A stretch of DNA of 64,000 nucleotides from UBA10649 sp963700255 (GTDB taxonomy: Bacteria > Actinomycetota > Actinomycetes > S36-B12), in contig CAVOWW010000024.1 of the NCBI GenBank assembly GCA_963700255.1, positions 124,001 through 188,000 on the forward strand. Reading direction: 5' to 3'. Shown piece by piece: positions 28,594 to 36,996 of this stretch. Within the stretch, counting starts at the first letter, position 1. Each line of letters begins with the position of its first letter. Both the position numbers and the translations under genes were made by a program. The notes under the pieces are model-generated. The model did no database searches. It saw only the letters and a program-made list of their open reading frames with translations, and was not told where the DNA came from.

Positions 28594-28968
28594 TCAGGAC
28601 TCCAGCCATGCGATGGCGTCCTCGCGTCGCCTGAACTCCGCGGCCTGGAGCCCCCGGTTCACGATCGCGGTGACGTACAGGCCGGTCCACGTCGCCGGAG
28701 TGGGGTCGGTCGGCCGCACGACCGCGTTGCGCAGCCTCGATGGGGCGCCGAAAGCTGCCATGCCCTCGGCGAACAGGACGATCTCACTCGCTGACGGGGT
28801 GTGCGTGGTGCCTGACATCTCGAGGAGGACGTTGTGGACACCTAAGGCATCTGACAGGGCCCACGCCTCGTCACGCACCGTGACGGCGTCCGAGATGTCG
28901 AAGTGCCCGTACACGACGATCTCGATGATCGGGTGCTCGGGCAGGAGGGATCGCGCGGAGGCTGCCAT
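28594..28968 (-). CDS. SpoIIAA/STAS-like small protein
   Basis: A 124-residue cytosolic protein starting at ATG 28968, preceded by a strong GGGAGGAGG ribosome site. The pattern IIEIVVYGHFDISDAVTV then a helix, VHNVLLEMSGTTHTPSASEI, and VVRPTDPTPATWTGLYVTAI fits a STAS/SpoIIAA-like alpha-beta fold. Similar short proteins are widespread and uncharacterised. It lies between tRNA-Asn and the DUF167 gene, on the same strand as the latter. Confidence 0.6.
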   Translation of the reverse strand: MAASARSLLPEHPIIEIVVYGHFDISDAVTVRDEAWALSDALGVHNVLLEMSGTTHTPSASEIVLFAEGMAAFGAPSRLRNAVVRPTDPTPATWTGLYVTAIVNRGLQAAEFRRREDAIAWLES

Positions 28969-29023
28969 GAGGTCCTCCTCCCTCGGGGTCAACCGACGGC
29001 CCTGAGGCTACCGGTGACCAGAC

Positions 29024-29314
29024 TCAATCGACGAGCAGTGCACGCACCCTGTTGCGCACGTCAGGCTCATCAACGTCGTCCACGTCCAGCGCGAGCACCT
29101 TGCTCCTGGCGGTGTGACCGGTGACGACCGTCACGCGGGCGGGCCGTAGGCCTAAGGCCGCCGCGACGGCCTTCACGACAGCGTCGTTGGCCGCACCGTC
29201 GACCGGCGGGGAGCTGACGGCGACTGCCAGCTGGGGCGGCTCGCCGTAGGCGCCGCCCACCCTCGTTCGTGACGCGCCCGGTCGTACGCGGACGGCGATG
29301 CGCACCTCGCCCAT
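29024..29314 (-). CDS. DUF167 (YggU) family protein
   Basis: The 96-residue product has the family pattern: VRIAVRVRPGASRTRVGG, LAVAVSSPPVDGAANDAVVKAVAAALG and a closing beta strand VTVVTGHTARSKVLAL. Members are small alpha-beta proteins without established function. Start ATG 29314, giving MGEVRIAV; frames extending upstream run into the divergent gene. Confidence 0.88.
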   Translation of the reverse strand: MGEVRIAVRVRPGASRTRVGGAYGEPPQLAVAVSSPPVDGAANDAVVKAVAAALGLRPARVTVVTGHTARSKVLALDVDDVDEPDVRNRVRALLVD

Positions 29315-29339
29315 GTCGCGATCCTGCCAGACTCGAAGC

Positions 29340-30059
29340 ATGAGCAGCCTCTACCTCGACGTGCTGCCGCTGGCCCTCGGTGCCGCGATCAGCCCCGCGG
29401 TGCTGACCCTCGAGCTGCTGATCCTCTCCGGCAAGGTCCAGCCCAAGCTGCGGGCATGGCTCTACCTTCTGGGTGCGGTCGTGGTCCTCGTCGCGTTCTC
29501 GATCCTGGCGCTCACCGTCCTTCGCAACGTCTCCGAGGCGACCGGTGGTCCGCCCAATCCATGGTCGATCGCCACCAAGGCCGTCATCGCCCTGGGGCTC
29601 ATCGCTCTCGGGCTGCGGCAGCTGCATCCGAGGAAGACGCTGGGTGAGGCGCATCAGTCGCGGGTGAAGGAGCGGCTGCAGAGTGCGAAGGCGCCGGTCT
29701 TCGTGGTCGTGGGGATGGTCGCGATGCTGTCGAACTTCTCGACCCTCGTGCTGTACATCCCCGCCATGCACGTCATCAACCTCTCGGACGACGGCGACAC
29801 GACCAAGGTCACCGCCGGGATCATGCTGCTCCTGATCACGATCACACCGATCCTGCTGCCCGTGCTGTCGATCACCGTCGTCGGCCACCGGTCGGATGCG
29901 ATGCTCGTGCGGGTCAACGGCTACGCGACCCGCTACTCGCGACAGATCAACGCAGGCATCTGCTTCCTGTTCGCGGCGCTCCTCGGCTACTCCGCCGTGA
30001 AGGACCCTCTGTCCCAGGGGCGTCCTCGCAGGACGGCTTCGTGGTGTTTGCCGGCGTAG
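29340..30059 (+). CDS. GAP family (SfLAP-like) membrane protein
   Basis: A 239-residue protein with six predicted helices in two groups of three, split by a charged loop (RQLHPRKTLGEAHQSRVKER). Helix 1 with LALGAAISPAVLTLELLIL is typical of the GAP family of Mycobacterium, whose members help export glycolipids (Gap in glycopeptidolipid transport; Sap in sulfolipid addressing) and resemble LysE-type exporters. Substrate here unknown. Starts at ATG 29340, divergent from the DUF167 gene. Confidence 0.8.
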   Translation: MSSLYLDVLPLALGAAISPAVLTLELLILSGKVQPKLRAWLYLLGAVVVLVAFSILALTVLRNVSEATGGPPNPWSIATKAVIALGLIALGLRQLHPRKTLGEAHQSRVKERLQSAKAPVFVVVGMVAMLSNFSTLVLYIPAMHVINLSDDGDTTKVTAGIMLLLITITPILLPVLSITVVGHRSDAMLVRVNGYATRYSRQINAGICFLFAALLGYSAVKDPLSQGRPRRTASWCLPA

Positions 30060-30127
30060 CCTGAAGGAAGACGCGTGGGGTGACGGGGGCCCCATGGAGA
30101 CCCTCCTCCGCGCGCGAGGAGGTAGTG

Positions 30128-30637
30128 ATGCGTCTCGTCCGAGCACTTCCGATGCTGTTCCTGGCCGCCGCGCTCGCAGCGTGCGGCTCGTCATCAACGT
30201 CGACCGACACGGCCGCAGGCGCCGCCTCGCCGGAAGCAGCCCCGATCGCGAGCGTTGTTCCGGTTGCTCCTGCCGGTGACGTGACGTGCGACGACGCCGA
30301 CATGGCCGGCGCGAATTTCCGGACCTTCGTGCACTACGCGTCCCTCAACGTGGGAACGAACAACGATAGCGCGCCCACCTTCGGTGACATGGCCGTTGCA
30401 CTGGGAATGATGGCGGCAGCTGCGCCCACGTGCGCGCCCGACGCGGTCGAGGAAATCGACGCGCTCACCGTCGCCGCCCAGAACGCCGCCGCGGCCTACC
30501 AGCCGGGCGACGACGTGACCGCCATCGCCGCCCAGAAGGCGGCCTTGACCGCGGTCAAGGACGCGGGCGCAGCCGCGTGGACGGCCATGGGTCAGGATCC
30601 AGCGGATTGGGATCTCACGCTCCAGTTCACCGAGTAG
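30128..30637 (+). CDS. Predicted lipoprotein
   Basis: A 169-residue protein with a lipoprotein signal (MRLVRALPMLFLAAALAACG), a Ser/Thr/Ala-rich spacer, then a helical domain with two Cys (DVTCDDADM and APTCAPDA) that could pair. ATG 30128 follows AGGAGG with good spacing. It ends 48 bases before the CAT tRNA and is the last gene before the island. No family recognised. Confidence 0.7.
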   Translation: MRLVRALPMLFLAAALAACGSSSTSTDTAAGAASPEAAPIASVVPVAPAGDVTCDDADMAGANFRTFVHYASLNVGTNNDSAPTFGDMAVALGMMAAAAPTCAPDAVEEIDALTVAAQNAAAAYQPGDDVTAIAAQKAALTAVKDAGAAAWTAMGQDPADWDLTLQFTE

Positions 30638-30685
30638 GGCAGCCGGATCGGTTCGATCCGACGGCTAGGCTGGGCGCATTCCGCG

Positions 30686-30759
30686 GGGGCGGTAGCTCAG
30701 CTGGTTAGAGCCCCGGACTCATAATCTGGTCGTCGTCGGTTCGAGCCCGACCCGCCCCA
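30686..30759 (+). tRNA. tRNA with CAT anticodon (elongator Met likely)
   Basis: A 74-base cloverleaf: acceptor GGGGCGG/CCGCCCC with discriminator A; D arm AGCTCAGCTGGTTAGAGC; anticodon stem CCGGA/TCTGG (one G-T pair) with loop CTCATAA, anticodon at 30720-30722; T arm GTCGG/CCGAC. A Met elongator is most likely; an Ile tRNA with a lysidine-modified CAT cannot be excluded by eye. Its 3' 44 bases plus one base form the left copy of the island repeat. Confidence 0.93.
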
Positions 30760-30760
30760 C
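30716..30760 (+). repeat. Left attachment repeat (attL) within tRNA
   Basis: Identical over 45 bases to 39688-39732. The match starts at the G just 5' of the last base of the anticodon stem and ends one base after the tRNA discriminator; bases on both sides differ (G/A before, T/C after). Confidence 0.9.
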
Positions 30761-30848
30761 TCCCCGAGAAGCGTTGCAGTGCAACGACTTTCGACATGAC
30801 TCATTTCCTACTATCTTGCAGGAAATAGGCCCTCTTGAGCCCTTCTAG

Positions 30849-30919
30849 TGGCACGGATCTGGCACGGACTCCCTCACGGAGGTGCGTCCGGAATCCGGGA
30901 TAGGCACGGGTGTGGCACG
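30849..30919 (+). repeat. TGGCACG repeats beside attL
   Basis: TGGCACGGA occurs at 30849-30857 and 30860-30868, 11 bases apart, and TGGCACG again at 30913-30919, with a related AGGCACGGG at 30902-30910. Short repeated words next to an attachment core resemble integrase arm-binding sites. The surrounding stretch 30761-31031 has no convincing gene; it also holds two small inverted repeats, CGTTGCA-G-TGCAACG at 30772-30786 and ATTTCCT/AGGAAAT at 30803-30826. Confidence 0.5.
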
Positions 30920-31031
30920 CCGACGACGACCAGACTCCCCGCCCGCGCGCCATTGGCCGCCACGCCCCTGACGTATCCCTCGGGGCCAGCCGATCTCGAG
31001 CCGCTGATCGTGGACCGACGCCGAGAGCTGC

Positions 31032-31909
31032 TCAGTCGAGGCGGCGGGCCACGGCCCTCAATCGTGATGCCAGCCGGCCCCGAACTCCTCCCCGACGCTG
31101 CTCGTGACCGACACCGGCCCGGTCCTGGTCGGCGAAGTACGGCAGGAGCAGGTCCTCCATGCGATAGAGCCCCGGGTCGCGGTCGATGAGGTGGCGAGCG
31201 GCGAACATCGCACCGTTGCCGAACGCCTCCCGGGAGATCGCCTCGTGACGCAGCCGCACCGTCTGGGCGGGGAATCCGAACAGCACCTCGTGCACGCCGA
31301 TGATCCCGCCGGCACGGATGACGTGGACGGACTCGTCGGGCATGTCGAGGGCGCGAGCGAGTCGCAGTGCCGTGCCGGAGACCTCGGGCTTGTCGCGGAA
31401 GTGCTCCTCCACGATCTGCACGTCCACGCCGGGTGCGATGCGCTGCAGGGTCTGCGCCGCCAGCAGCATGAAGTTGATGCCCAGCGTGATGTTGGGCGAC
31501 CAGAGCACCCTCGTGGATCGCGCATGCCGCTCGAGCTGGCGCTGCTTGGACTCCGAGTACCGCGAGATCGCGGTCACGATGGCGATGCCCCGTCGGCCGC
31601 CTCCTCCCCGTAGTAGTCCAGCCCGGACTCGGAGGAGAAGTCGATGATGACGTCGACGGGGAATCGGTCGAGGAGGTCACGTGCGGAGACCTGCGTCGCC
31701 GAGTGGATGACTCCGGGCTCGTCGGAGTCCACGCCCAGGAACTCCGGCACCGAACGGTGCTCGAGGGTGTCCGACCGGCGGAGGACCCATTCCAGGCACA
31801 TGGTCTTGTCCGTGAGGAGGAGCTTGGCCACGTCCCGTCCGGTGCGGCCGAACCCGATCAGCCCCACCCGCAGGAGGCTCTGCGGGTGGGGCTCATCGGG
31901 CCTGTGCAC
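31032..31909 (-). pseudogene. DapB-like dihydrodipicolinate reductase family protein, frameshifted
   Basis: The N-terminal part has a Rossmann motif VGLIGFGRTGRDVAKLLL and VDVIIDFSSESGLDYYGEEA. One base appears missing near 31585 (the frame changes from EEAADGASPS-stop to one giving TAISRYSESKQRQLER). The second part matches the DapB substrate domain: LWSPNITLGINFMLLAAQ, EEHFRDKPEVSGTALRLA, GGIIGVHEVLFGFPAQTV and LYRMEDLLLPYF. DapB reduces dihydrodipicolinate in lysine/diaminopimelate synthesis; members in odd contexts act on other substrates, and this island copy need not serve lysine synthesis. Start (GTG 31909 or GTG 31867) is uncertain. Confidence 0.78.
31860..31893. other. Perfect 14-bp hairpin at the start of the DapB-like gene
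   Basis: AGCCCCACCCGCAG (31860-31873) and its exact complement (31880-31893) enclose a six-base loop, GAGGCT on the plus strand. It covers the first codons of the DapB-like frame, around the alternative GTG start. In the mRNA it would strongly mask the start, suggesting translational control, or it may be an unrelated terminator-like element. Confidence 0.55.
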
Positions 31910-32223
31910 CGGCTCAATGACTCGCCTCGAGCTGGGCCGAGTGATCGCTGCGCCGCAGAGCGAGCGTCGGGTCGATGAGTGTCGTCATAAGTGACATCGT
32001 CACTCTCCCTCCAAGTCACGTGCAGAAGATGCGCCGAGCTGGGGATCGAGAGCGCCGGCAGGCCCCTCGATCCGGTGCGTTCGGTCACTATGGCTGACCG
32101 AGTCGTCAATCGAGGCCGTATACGTGCCCCAGCTCTGCCGCAGTTGTGTCGCAGTTGTGTCGCATCTCCCGGCATCGTCACTTTCGGCGATCTCGTCGCG
32201 TTCGCGCAAGGTTGAATGGCGTG
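31910..32223. promoter_or_regulatory. Regulatory region between DapB-like and response regulator genes
   Basis: No gene is convincing in these 314 bases. It contains a perfect palindrome AGTGAC-ATC-GTCACT at 31990-32004 and, nearer the response regulator, an exact tandem duplication of the 11-base word GCAGTTGTGTC at 32140-32161 followed by GCA. Tandem 11-base repeats are the classical target layout of OmpR/PhoB-type winged-helix regulators, so this may be the regulator's own binding site. Confidence 0.6.
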
Positions 32224-32922
32224 ATGGCAACCGCATGCACGACCACGCGATCGGTGATGGTCGTGGAAGACGACGAAGCGATCCGGCTCGTACTCCGCAC
32301 CAATCTTGAGGACGAGGGCTATCGGGTCGTGGAGTCCGTTACGGCCGAGCAGGCGCTTGTCGAGATGATCGACGAGCGAGTGGATGTCGTGCTCGTCGAC
32401 CTTCGCCTTCCAGGAATCCAGGGCCTGGACCTGATCCGGAGCCTGCGGGCCACCAGCCAGGTACCGATCCTCATCGTCACCGCGCAGACGGACAGTCACG
32501 ACGTCGTGGCTGGCCTCGAGGCCGGCGCCGATGACTATGTGACCAAGCCCTTCGTCGCGAAGGAGCTGATGGCGCGCATCCGCACGCAGCTGCGCCGCAC
32601 GGGGCCTGCCGAAGATGAGCCCCGGTGCTGACGTGCGGGCCTGTCGAGCTTCGTCCGGACACTGCCCAGGTCTCTGAGGAGAGGCGTGCCTGTTCCGGTA
32701 TCCCGCCTCGAGTTCCGCGTGCTGGCCGAGCTGATCGATGCCCGAGGCAGGGTGCTCAGTCGTGACCATCTGCTGCGCAGGGTCTGGGGGTACGCCAACG
32801 CCGGGGACGGCCGGGTCGTCGACAACCTCGTGTACCGGCTGCGCAGCAAGATCGAGGACGATCCGGCGAATCCCGAACTGCTGACCGCGGTGCGCGGCTT
32901 CGGCTATCGCATGAGGGCCTGA
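32224..32922 (+). pseudogene. OmpR/PhoB-family response regulator, frameshifted twice
   Basis: Receiver domain: MVVEDDEAIRLVLRTNLEDE, phospho-acceptor Asp in VVLVDLRLPG, Thr in ILIVTAQT and Lys in YVTKPF. After RRTGPAEDEPR the frame stops at 32631; the next frame gives VLTCGPVELRPDTAQVSEE, and the original frame resumes with GVPVPVSRLEFRVLAELIDA, then LLRRVWGYANAGDGRVVDNL and VRGFGYRMRA. Thus one base is missing near 32627 and one extra near 32682. Repaired, it is about 232 residues, a normal length. No histidine kinase lies nearby, so it would be an orphan. Confidence 0.82.
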
Positions 32923-33018
32923 CGAGGTGGCGGTCCCGCTTCCGGATCGTTGCCAGATTGACGAGCGGATAGCACGCAACTACAGCGGCCTCATCGTGCG
33001 GCCGTAGAGGGGAGACAC

Positions 33019-33190
33019 ATGGGTGCCATGAAGCCACGCGGGATCAGGTCCGATAGAGGTGGAGAAGGAGAGAGGCCAGTTCGTCATCCGAGTGCCGATG
33101 GACGATGGCGAACGACTCGTGGTGGCGCTGGACCCGCAGGAGGCAGAGGAGCTGGGCCGCCTTCTCGTCGAGCTCGACTCGATGGAGTAG
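33019..33190 (+). pseudogene. Small protein, probable frameshift
   Basis: A strong ribosome site (GAGGGGAG) precedes ATG 33019, which starts MGAMKPRGIRSD. Shortly after, the well-ordered sequence continues in a different frame from about 33059: VEKERGQFVIRVPMDDGERL, then VVALDPQEAEELGRLLVELD, ending SME at 33190. The second part looks like a genuine small domain (two strands and a helix). Either a one-base indel near 33055 splits a roughly 55-residue protein, or the 43-residue protein starts at GTG 33059. Family not recognised. Confidence 0.55.
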
Positions 33191-33217
33191 CGGCGACTGG
33201 CGGTATCGCCCCTGTCG

Positions 33218-33746
33218 CTAGCCGATCTCGGGCGTCGGGCGGGCGTCGAGGTTCTCCTGCGGAACGGGATGGTTCGTCGACACGCACAGGGACTCGATTC
33301 GCTGCGCGCTCTTCGCGATCCTGATGTCCACCGCCCCGGAGACATCACGAATGTCGCCGCCTGCGTCCGACACGCGCGTCAGCTGCCGCACGATGCGTTC
33401 GGCGTTGACCCGGGCCTTCTCAGGCAGATCGCCCACGATGACGCTGCTGTCCAGGCTCACCGCCATCCGGGAGGCCAGATCCCGGTAGTCCGCCATCGCC
33501 TGAAGTCGCTCCGCCTTGCCTGACTGCTGCATGCTCGACACCTGCGCTCGGCGGAACAGGTCGAACGCATAGAACTTCTCGCAAGCGACCTGCGACGTCA
33601 TCGTCTGCGACTGGGTGAGGGTGACAGTCGCCCCGCCGGACACGACGTCTGTCTCTGGTGAGGACGAGCAACCCGTCGACGAGAATGACCAGTCCCAGGA
33701 GGCCGGCCGAGGCCTTCGCCAACGGGCTTGAGTGGTGGGAAGTCAT
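33218..33746 (-). pseudogene. Membrane-anchored hypothetical protein, frameshifted
   Basis: The N-terminus MTSHHSSPLAKASAGLLGLV followed by ILVDGLLVLT is a signal anchor. One extra base near 33650 breaks the frame; after it, ETDVVSGGATVTLTQSQTMT and a helical domain (KFYAFDLFRRAQVSSMQQSG onward) continue to 33218. Repaired, about 175 residues with one external domain containing two Cys (VACEKF and ESLCVS). No family recognised. Function unknown. Confidence 0.6.
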
Positions 33747-33912
33747 GTGACAGAGCCTTCTGTTGATGGGTGGTGCCGAGCCTGAGCGAGTGAGTCCGTG
33801 AGTCCGCTAGTGCATCGTTGCGCCTACGTGGCCGTGCTTCTGGGATCGGCATGTCGCAACTCGATCGCAGGTTCGTCGCCGGGTGGTGCGGGAGCGCCTC
33901 TCATCGGACGGC

Positions 33913-35202
33913 TCAGGCGTACCGAAGGAGCACGTAGGGGATGCTGATGGCGATCGACATGACGGCCGTGGGGATGCCGTACTTCAGCCACTGGGTGAAG
34001 GAGATGTGCAGCCCGTTGCGCGCTGCAATGCCGACGATGACCACGTTGGCGCTGGCCCCGATGAGCGTGGCGTTGCCGCCGAGGTCCGCGCCCAGGGCGA
34101 GCGCCCACCACAGGCCGCCGTCGGTCCCGAGTGCCGGGTTGGACGCGATCAGCGACTCGACGACAGGGGTCATGGCCGTCACGTAGGGGATGTTGTCCAC
34201 GACGGCCGACACGACCGCGGATCCGACGAGCATGACCATGAGGGTCGGGGCCACCTCGCCGTCGGTGATGGTGGCGATCTGCTCGGCCAGCAGCTCGAGC
34301 GCACCGACGTGAACGAGCGCGCCGACGAGGATGAACAGCCCCATGAAGAAGAGCAGGGTCTCCCACTCGACATCGACGAGGAGCTCGCGCGGCTTGACCG
34401 GGGCGAGCAGGATCATGACGCCGGCGCCGACGAGCGCGACGACCGACGGCGCGACTCCGGTCTGACGCTGCAGGAGGAAGCCGAGCAGGATGGCGGCGAG
34501 GACGACGCCGCTGCGGAGCAGGAGCTTGCGGTCGGTGATCGCCTCCTTCTCGTCCAGGGACATGAGCGACGCCGCGCGCGCCGGATCGCCCACGAGGGCA
34601 CGGCGGAACAGGAACCGTGCCAGCACGAGGAATGCGGCGAGGATCACCAGGACGATCGGCGCGAGATGGACGAGGAAGTCGACGAACGAGAGGTCCGCGC
34701 GACTCGCGATGATGATGTTGGGCGGATCGCCGACGAGGGTGGCCGTGCCACCGATGTTCGACGCAAGGGCCTCGGCGATGAGGAAGGGGATCGGGTTGAG
34801 TCCGAGTCGATCGCAGACGAGCAGCGTCACCGGTGCGACGAGGAGCACGGTCGTGACGTTGTCGAGGAGGGCCGACGCCAGGGCAGTCACGAGCACCAGC
34901 AGGACGAGCACGCGGTAGGGGCGCCCGCGGGCGAGCTTCGCCGAGCGGATCGCGAGGTACTCGAACACGCCCGTGCGGCGGATGACTCCGACCACCAGCA
35001 TCATCCCGAGCAGCAGGAAGATCACGTCCCAGTCGATGCCGGTCTCCGCGGAGTAGAACGCCTCATCGGACCCGACGATGCCGAGACCGAGGACAAGGGC
35101 TGCTCCGCCGAGCGCGGCCGCGACGCGGTGGATGCGCTCCGTTGCGACGAGGACGTAGACACCCACGAAGATCGCGACGGCGACCCACGCGATGAGGGTC
35201 AT
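33913..35202 (-). CDS. SLC13/ArsB-type anion permease
   Basis: The 429-residue protein has about 11-12 membrane helices in two inverted halves. Repeated hairpin motifs, ALLDNVTTVLLVAPVTLLV and VDNIPYVTAMTPVV, and the TLVGDPPNIIIA and ATLIGASANVVI segments are signatures of the ArsB/NhaD/SLC13 ion transporter superfamily. Substrate may be arsenite, carboxylate or a cation; no arsenic genes are adjacent. Its ATG overlaps the stop of the CBS gene (ATGA), so the CBS protein is likely its regulatory partner. Confidence 0.88.
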   Translation of the reverse strand: MTLIAWVAVAIFVGVYVLVATERIHRVAAALGGAALVLGLGIVGSDEAFYSAETGIDWDVIFLLLGMMLVVGVIRRTGVFEYLAIRSAKLARGRPYRVLVLLVLVTALASALLDNVTTVLLVAPVTLLVCDRLGLNPIPFLIAEALASNIGGTATLVGDPPNIIIASRADLSFVDFLVHLAPIVLVILAAFLVLARFLFRRALVGDPARAASLMSLDEKEAITDRKLLLRSGVVLAAILLGFLLQRQTGVAPSVVALVGAGVMILLAPVKPRELLVDVEWETLLFFMGLFILVGALVHVGALELLAEQIATITDGEVAPTLMVMLVGSAVVSAVVDNIPYVTAMTPVVESLIASNPALGTDGGLWWALALGADLGGNATLIGASANVVIVGIAARNGLHISFTQWLKYGIPTAVMSIAISIPYVLLRYA

Positions 35203-35645
35203 GCGATCAGGTGCCCGACGAGGCGGTTCACGGTGACCACGCCGACGAAGTGGCCGTCGTCGACGACGGCCACGAGCGGGACGCGGGCGGCCGCCATCAC
35301 CGCGGCCACCTCCACGAGAGTGGCGTCGCCATCGACGGCGGGTTCCGGCATCTCGTCGTCCAGCCCCAGCGCCCTGACGAGGTCGGTCACGCGGCGGTCG
35401 GCGAGTCGCACCATCAGGGAGTCCGCGGACGCCTCATCCCACACGCGCCCCAGGGATGGATCATCGAGCACGTACTGGGGCAGGAGCACGCGCAGCACCT
35501 GGGACGCGGGGATCACCGCGAACGTCGACCCGTCCCGCACCACGACCCCGGGCAGCCCCGCTGAGGTCAGCACCCGCAGGGCGTCGATCGCCGGGTCCCC
35601 CGGACCCACGAAGGGGGCCGACTGGGCGAGGTCGCGTGCGCGCAT
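35199..35645 (-). CDS. CBS-domain protein coupled to the permease
   Basis: A 148-residue protein made of a CBS pair: MRARDLAQSAPFVGPGDPAI with VLTSAGLPGVVVRDGSTFAV, then RVTDLV and DATLVEVAAVMAAARVPLVA with VVDDGHFVGVVTVNRL. CBS pairs bind adenine nucleotides and gate transporters. It is translated ahead of the permease with a four-base overlap, implying a stable two-component transporter. Confidence 0.88.
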   Translation of the reverse strand: MRARDLAQSAPFVGPGDPAIDALRVLTSAGLPGVVVRDGSTFAVIPASQVLRVLLPQYVLDDPSLGRVWDEASADSLMVRLADRRVTDLVRALGLDDEMPEPAVDGDATLVEVAAVMAAARVPLVAVVDDGHFVGVVTVNRLVGHLIA

Positions 35646-35700
35646 GCCGCCATTGTGTCGCGATCCGCCCTGGAGTCGCGGCCATGCCGATGGAGGGGTT

Positions 35701-36234
35701 TCACAGTCCTGGCGGCACCGAGGTCACGGTCGTTGAGCCGGAGGCGTCCTTGATGGTGAAGGGAACGGGCGGCAGCTCGCCTGGCGGGATCTCGACGAAG
35801 ACCAGCACGTGCCCGCCGGTCTGGGTGCCCTCGGAACGGGAAGCGCCGTCGTAGGTGATCGACATCGTGCCGCGTGGTGCCGTCGGAGGTGATGCCGTTG
35901 ACGTCCGGGTCGGACCCCACCTCGGGGGGAAGGACGAACGTCACGATCGGCCAGCCGCGCGCGCGACCGGTCTCGGCCGGCTGGGCCAGGCACGCGGACG
36001 TATCCAGCGTCGCCGACACCCGGACCGGACCGATGTCAGTCGTGGAGCTGCAGCTGGCCAGCACCTCCCAGTGGGTGACGACGTCCTCTTTGACGAACCG
36101 AATGACCGCGAATCCGACCACCACAATGAGGACGACGAGGAGCAGGATCCGGATCCGCCCTGGTTGGGCATCTCCGGCGTCATATCGGCCCCGTTGTCGT
36201 GTCCCGATGGCTCGTGAGTCACGCGCATCCTCAC
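35701..36234 (-). pseudogene. Membrane-anchored hypothetical protein with two frameshifts
   Basis: Starting at GTG 36234 or ATG 36228 (MRVTHEPSGHDNGADMTPEM), the frame slips near 36155; the next frame gives a membrane helix RILLLVVLIVVVGFAVIRFV and an external domain (VVTHWEVLASCSSTTDIGPV). It slips again near 35875 to give MSITYDGASRSEGTQTGGHV then VLVFVEIPPGELPPVPFTIK and a stop at 35701. Repaired, about 177 residues, a single-pass protein with an external beta-rich domain. Family unknown. Divergent from marR. Confidence 0.6.
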
Positions 36235-36308
36235 ATGTAGGAATACAATTGATGTACGGTAGCACTTGGGTAGAAGTGCTCATCGCCCGAACAAGAAGAA
36301 GGGCAGTC

Positions 36309-36773
36309 ATGAACCAGCTCGACACAGCGGCCGCGGAGGTACTGACGGCGTCGCGCGCGCTGCTCGGCGTCATTGCTCGCTCGATCGCCCCGGTCCTGGA
36401 CCGCATCACCGTGCCGCAGTTCCGAGTGCTGGTGCTCCTCTCGACCTCGGACGGTCCCGTGCGCAGTGGTGACCTGGCTGCCGCCCTGGGCGTGCACCCG
36501 TCCACGTTCACCCGAAACGCGGACCGGCTCGTCAGTGCAGGCTGGGTGCAGCGTGCCGAGAATCCCGACAACCGGCGCGAAACCCTCATCGAACTGACGG
36601 AAGCCGGCGCCGAACTCGTCGAGCAGGTCACTGCCCAGCGGCGCCGTGAGATCAGATCGATCCTGGCCCGCCTCGAGCCCGCCGAACGCGATCTCGTGAA
36701 GGACGCCATGACCGTGTTCGCGCGAGCGGCAGGCGAACCGCACGTGCGGGACCTTCTCGCGCTGGGAGTCTGA
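36309..36773 (+). CDS. MarR-family transcriptional regulator
   Basis: A 154-residue winged-helix regulator: FRVLVLLSTSDGPVRSGDLA, ALGVHPSTFTRNADRLVSAG (recognition helix) and WVQRAENPDNRRETLIELTE (wing). MarR proteins repress nearby transport or stress genes and release DNA on ligand binding. ATG 36309 follows AAGAAGGG. The AT-rich promoter 36229-36290 contains CAATTG and is probably its own operator region. Likely cotranscribed with the next two genes. Confidence 0.9.
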   Translation: MNQLDTAAAEVLTASRALLGVIARSIAPVLDRITVPQFRVLVLLSTSDGPVRSGDLAAALGVHPSTFTRNADRLVSAGWVQRAENPDNRRETLIELTEAGAELVEQVTAQRRREIRSILARLEPAERDLVKDAMTVFARAAGEPHVRDLLALGV

Positions 36774-36834
36774 CATGGCGACAACACATCTCACCCGGGC
36801 GCAGATTCGCGTCCCCGAAGGAAGGGAGCAGGAG

Positions 36835-36996
36835 ATGTCCACGACACCTGAGACCACGTCATCCGTTGAGGAGTTCTGGGACCACACGAACCGCTCCACC
36901 ATCATCGCCATCGCAGCGGTCGGAGTGGCAATCGTCATCGGTTCAGTGGTCGTTGATCGCCTGATGCACCACGCGTCGGCGCTACCCGCAGGTTGA
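36835..36996 (+). CDS. Small single-pass membrane protein
   Basis: A 53-residue protein with an acidic N-terminus (MSTTPETTSSVEEFWDHTNR) and one helix, IIAIAAVGVAIVIGSVVV, followed by a short basic/His tail. The ribosome site GGGAG favours ATG 36835; ATG 36775 right after marR would add 20 Arg-rich residues. Its stop overlaps the TTG start of the HPP gene. Possibly a small subunit of that membrane protein. Confidence 0.6.
   Translation: MSTTPETTSSVEEFWDHTNRSTIIAIAAVGVAIVIGSVVVDRLMHHASALPAG

Noticed and set aside
30848..31189. 113-residue frame beside attL
   Set aside because: Opposite the DapB-like gene for half its length and no protein-like pattern; the region is better explained as attachment-site DNA.
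32081..32101. TCGGTCA and TGACCGA spaced by seven bases
   Set aside because: Same half-sites as the surface-gene motif but the spacer differs (seven rather than three) and it lies in the island; probably coincidence, so not counted in the motif family.
33883..35736. 617-residue plus-strand frame
   Set aside because: Opposite the permease and CBS genes; Glu/Asp/Arg-rich antisense translation.
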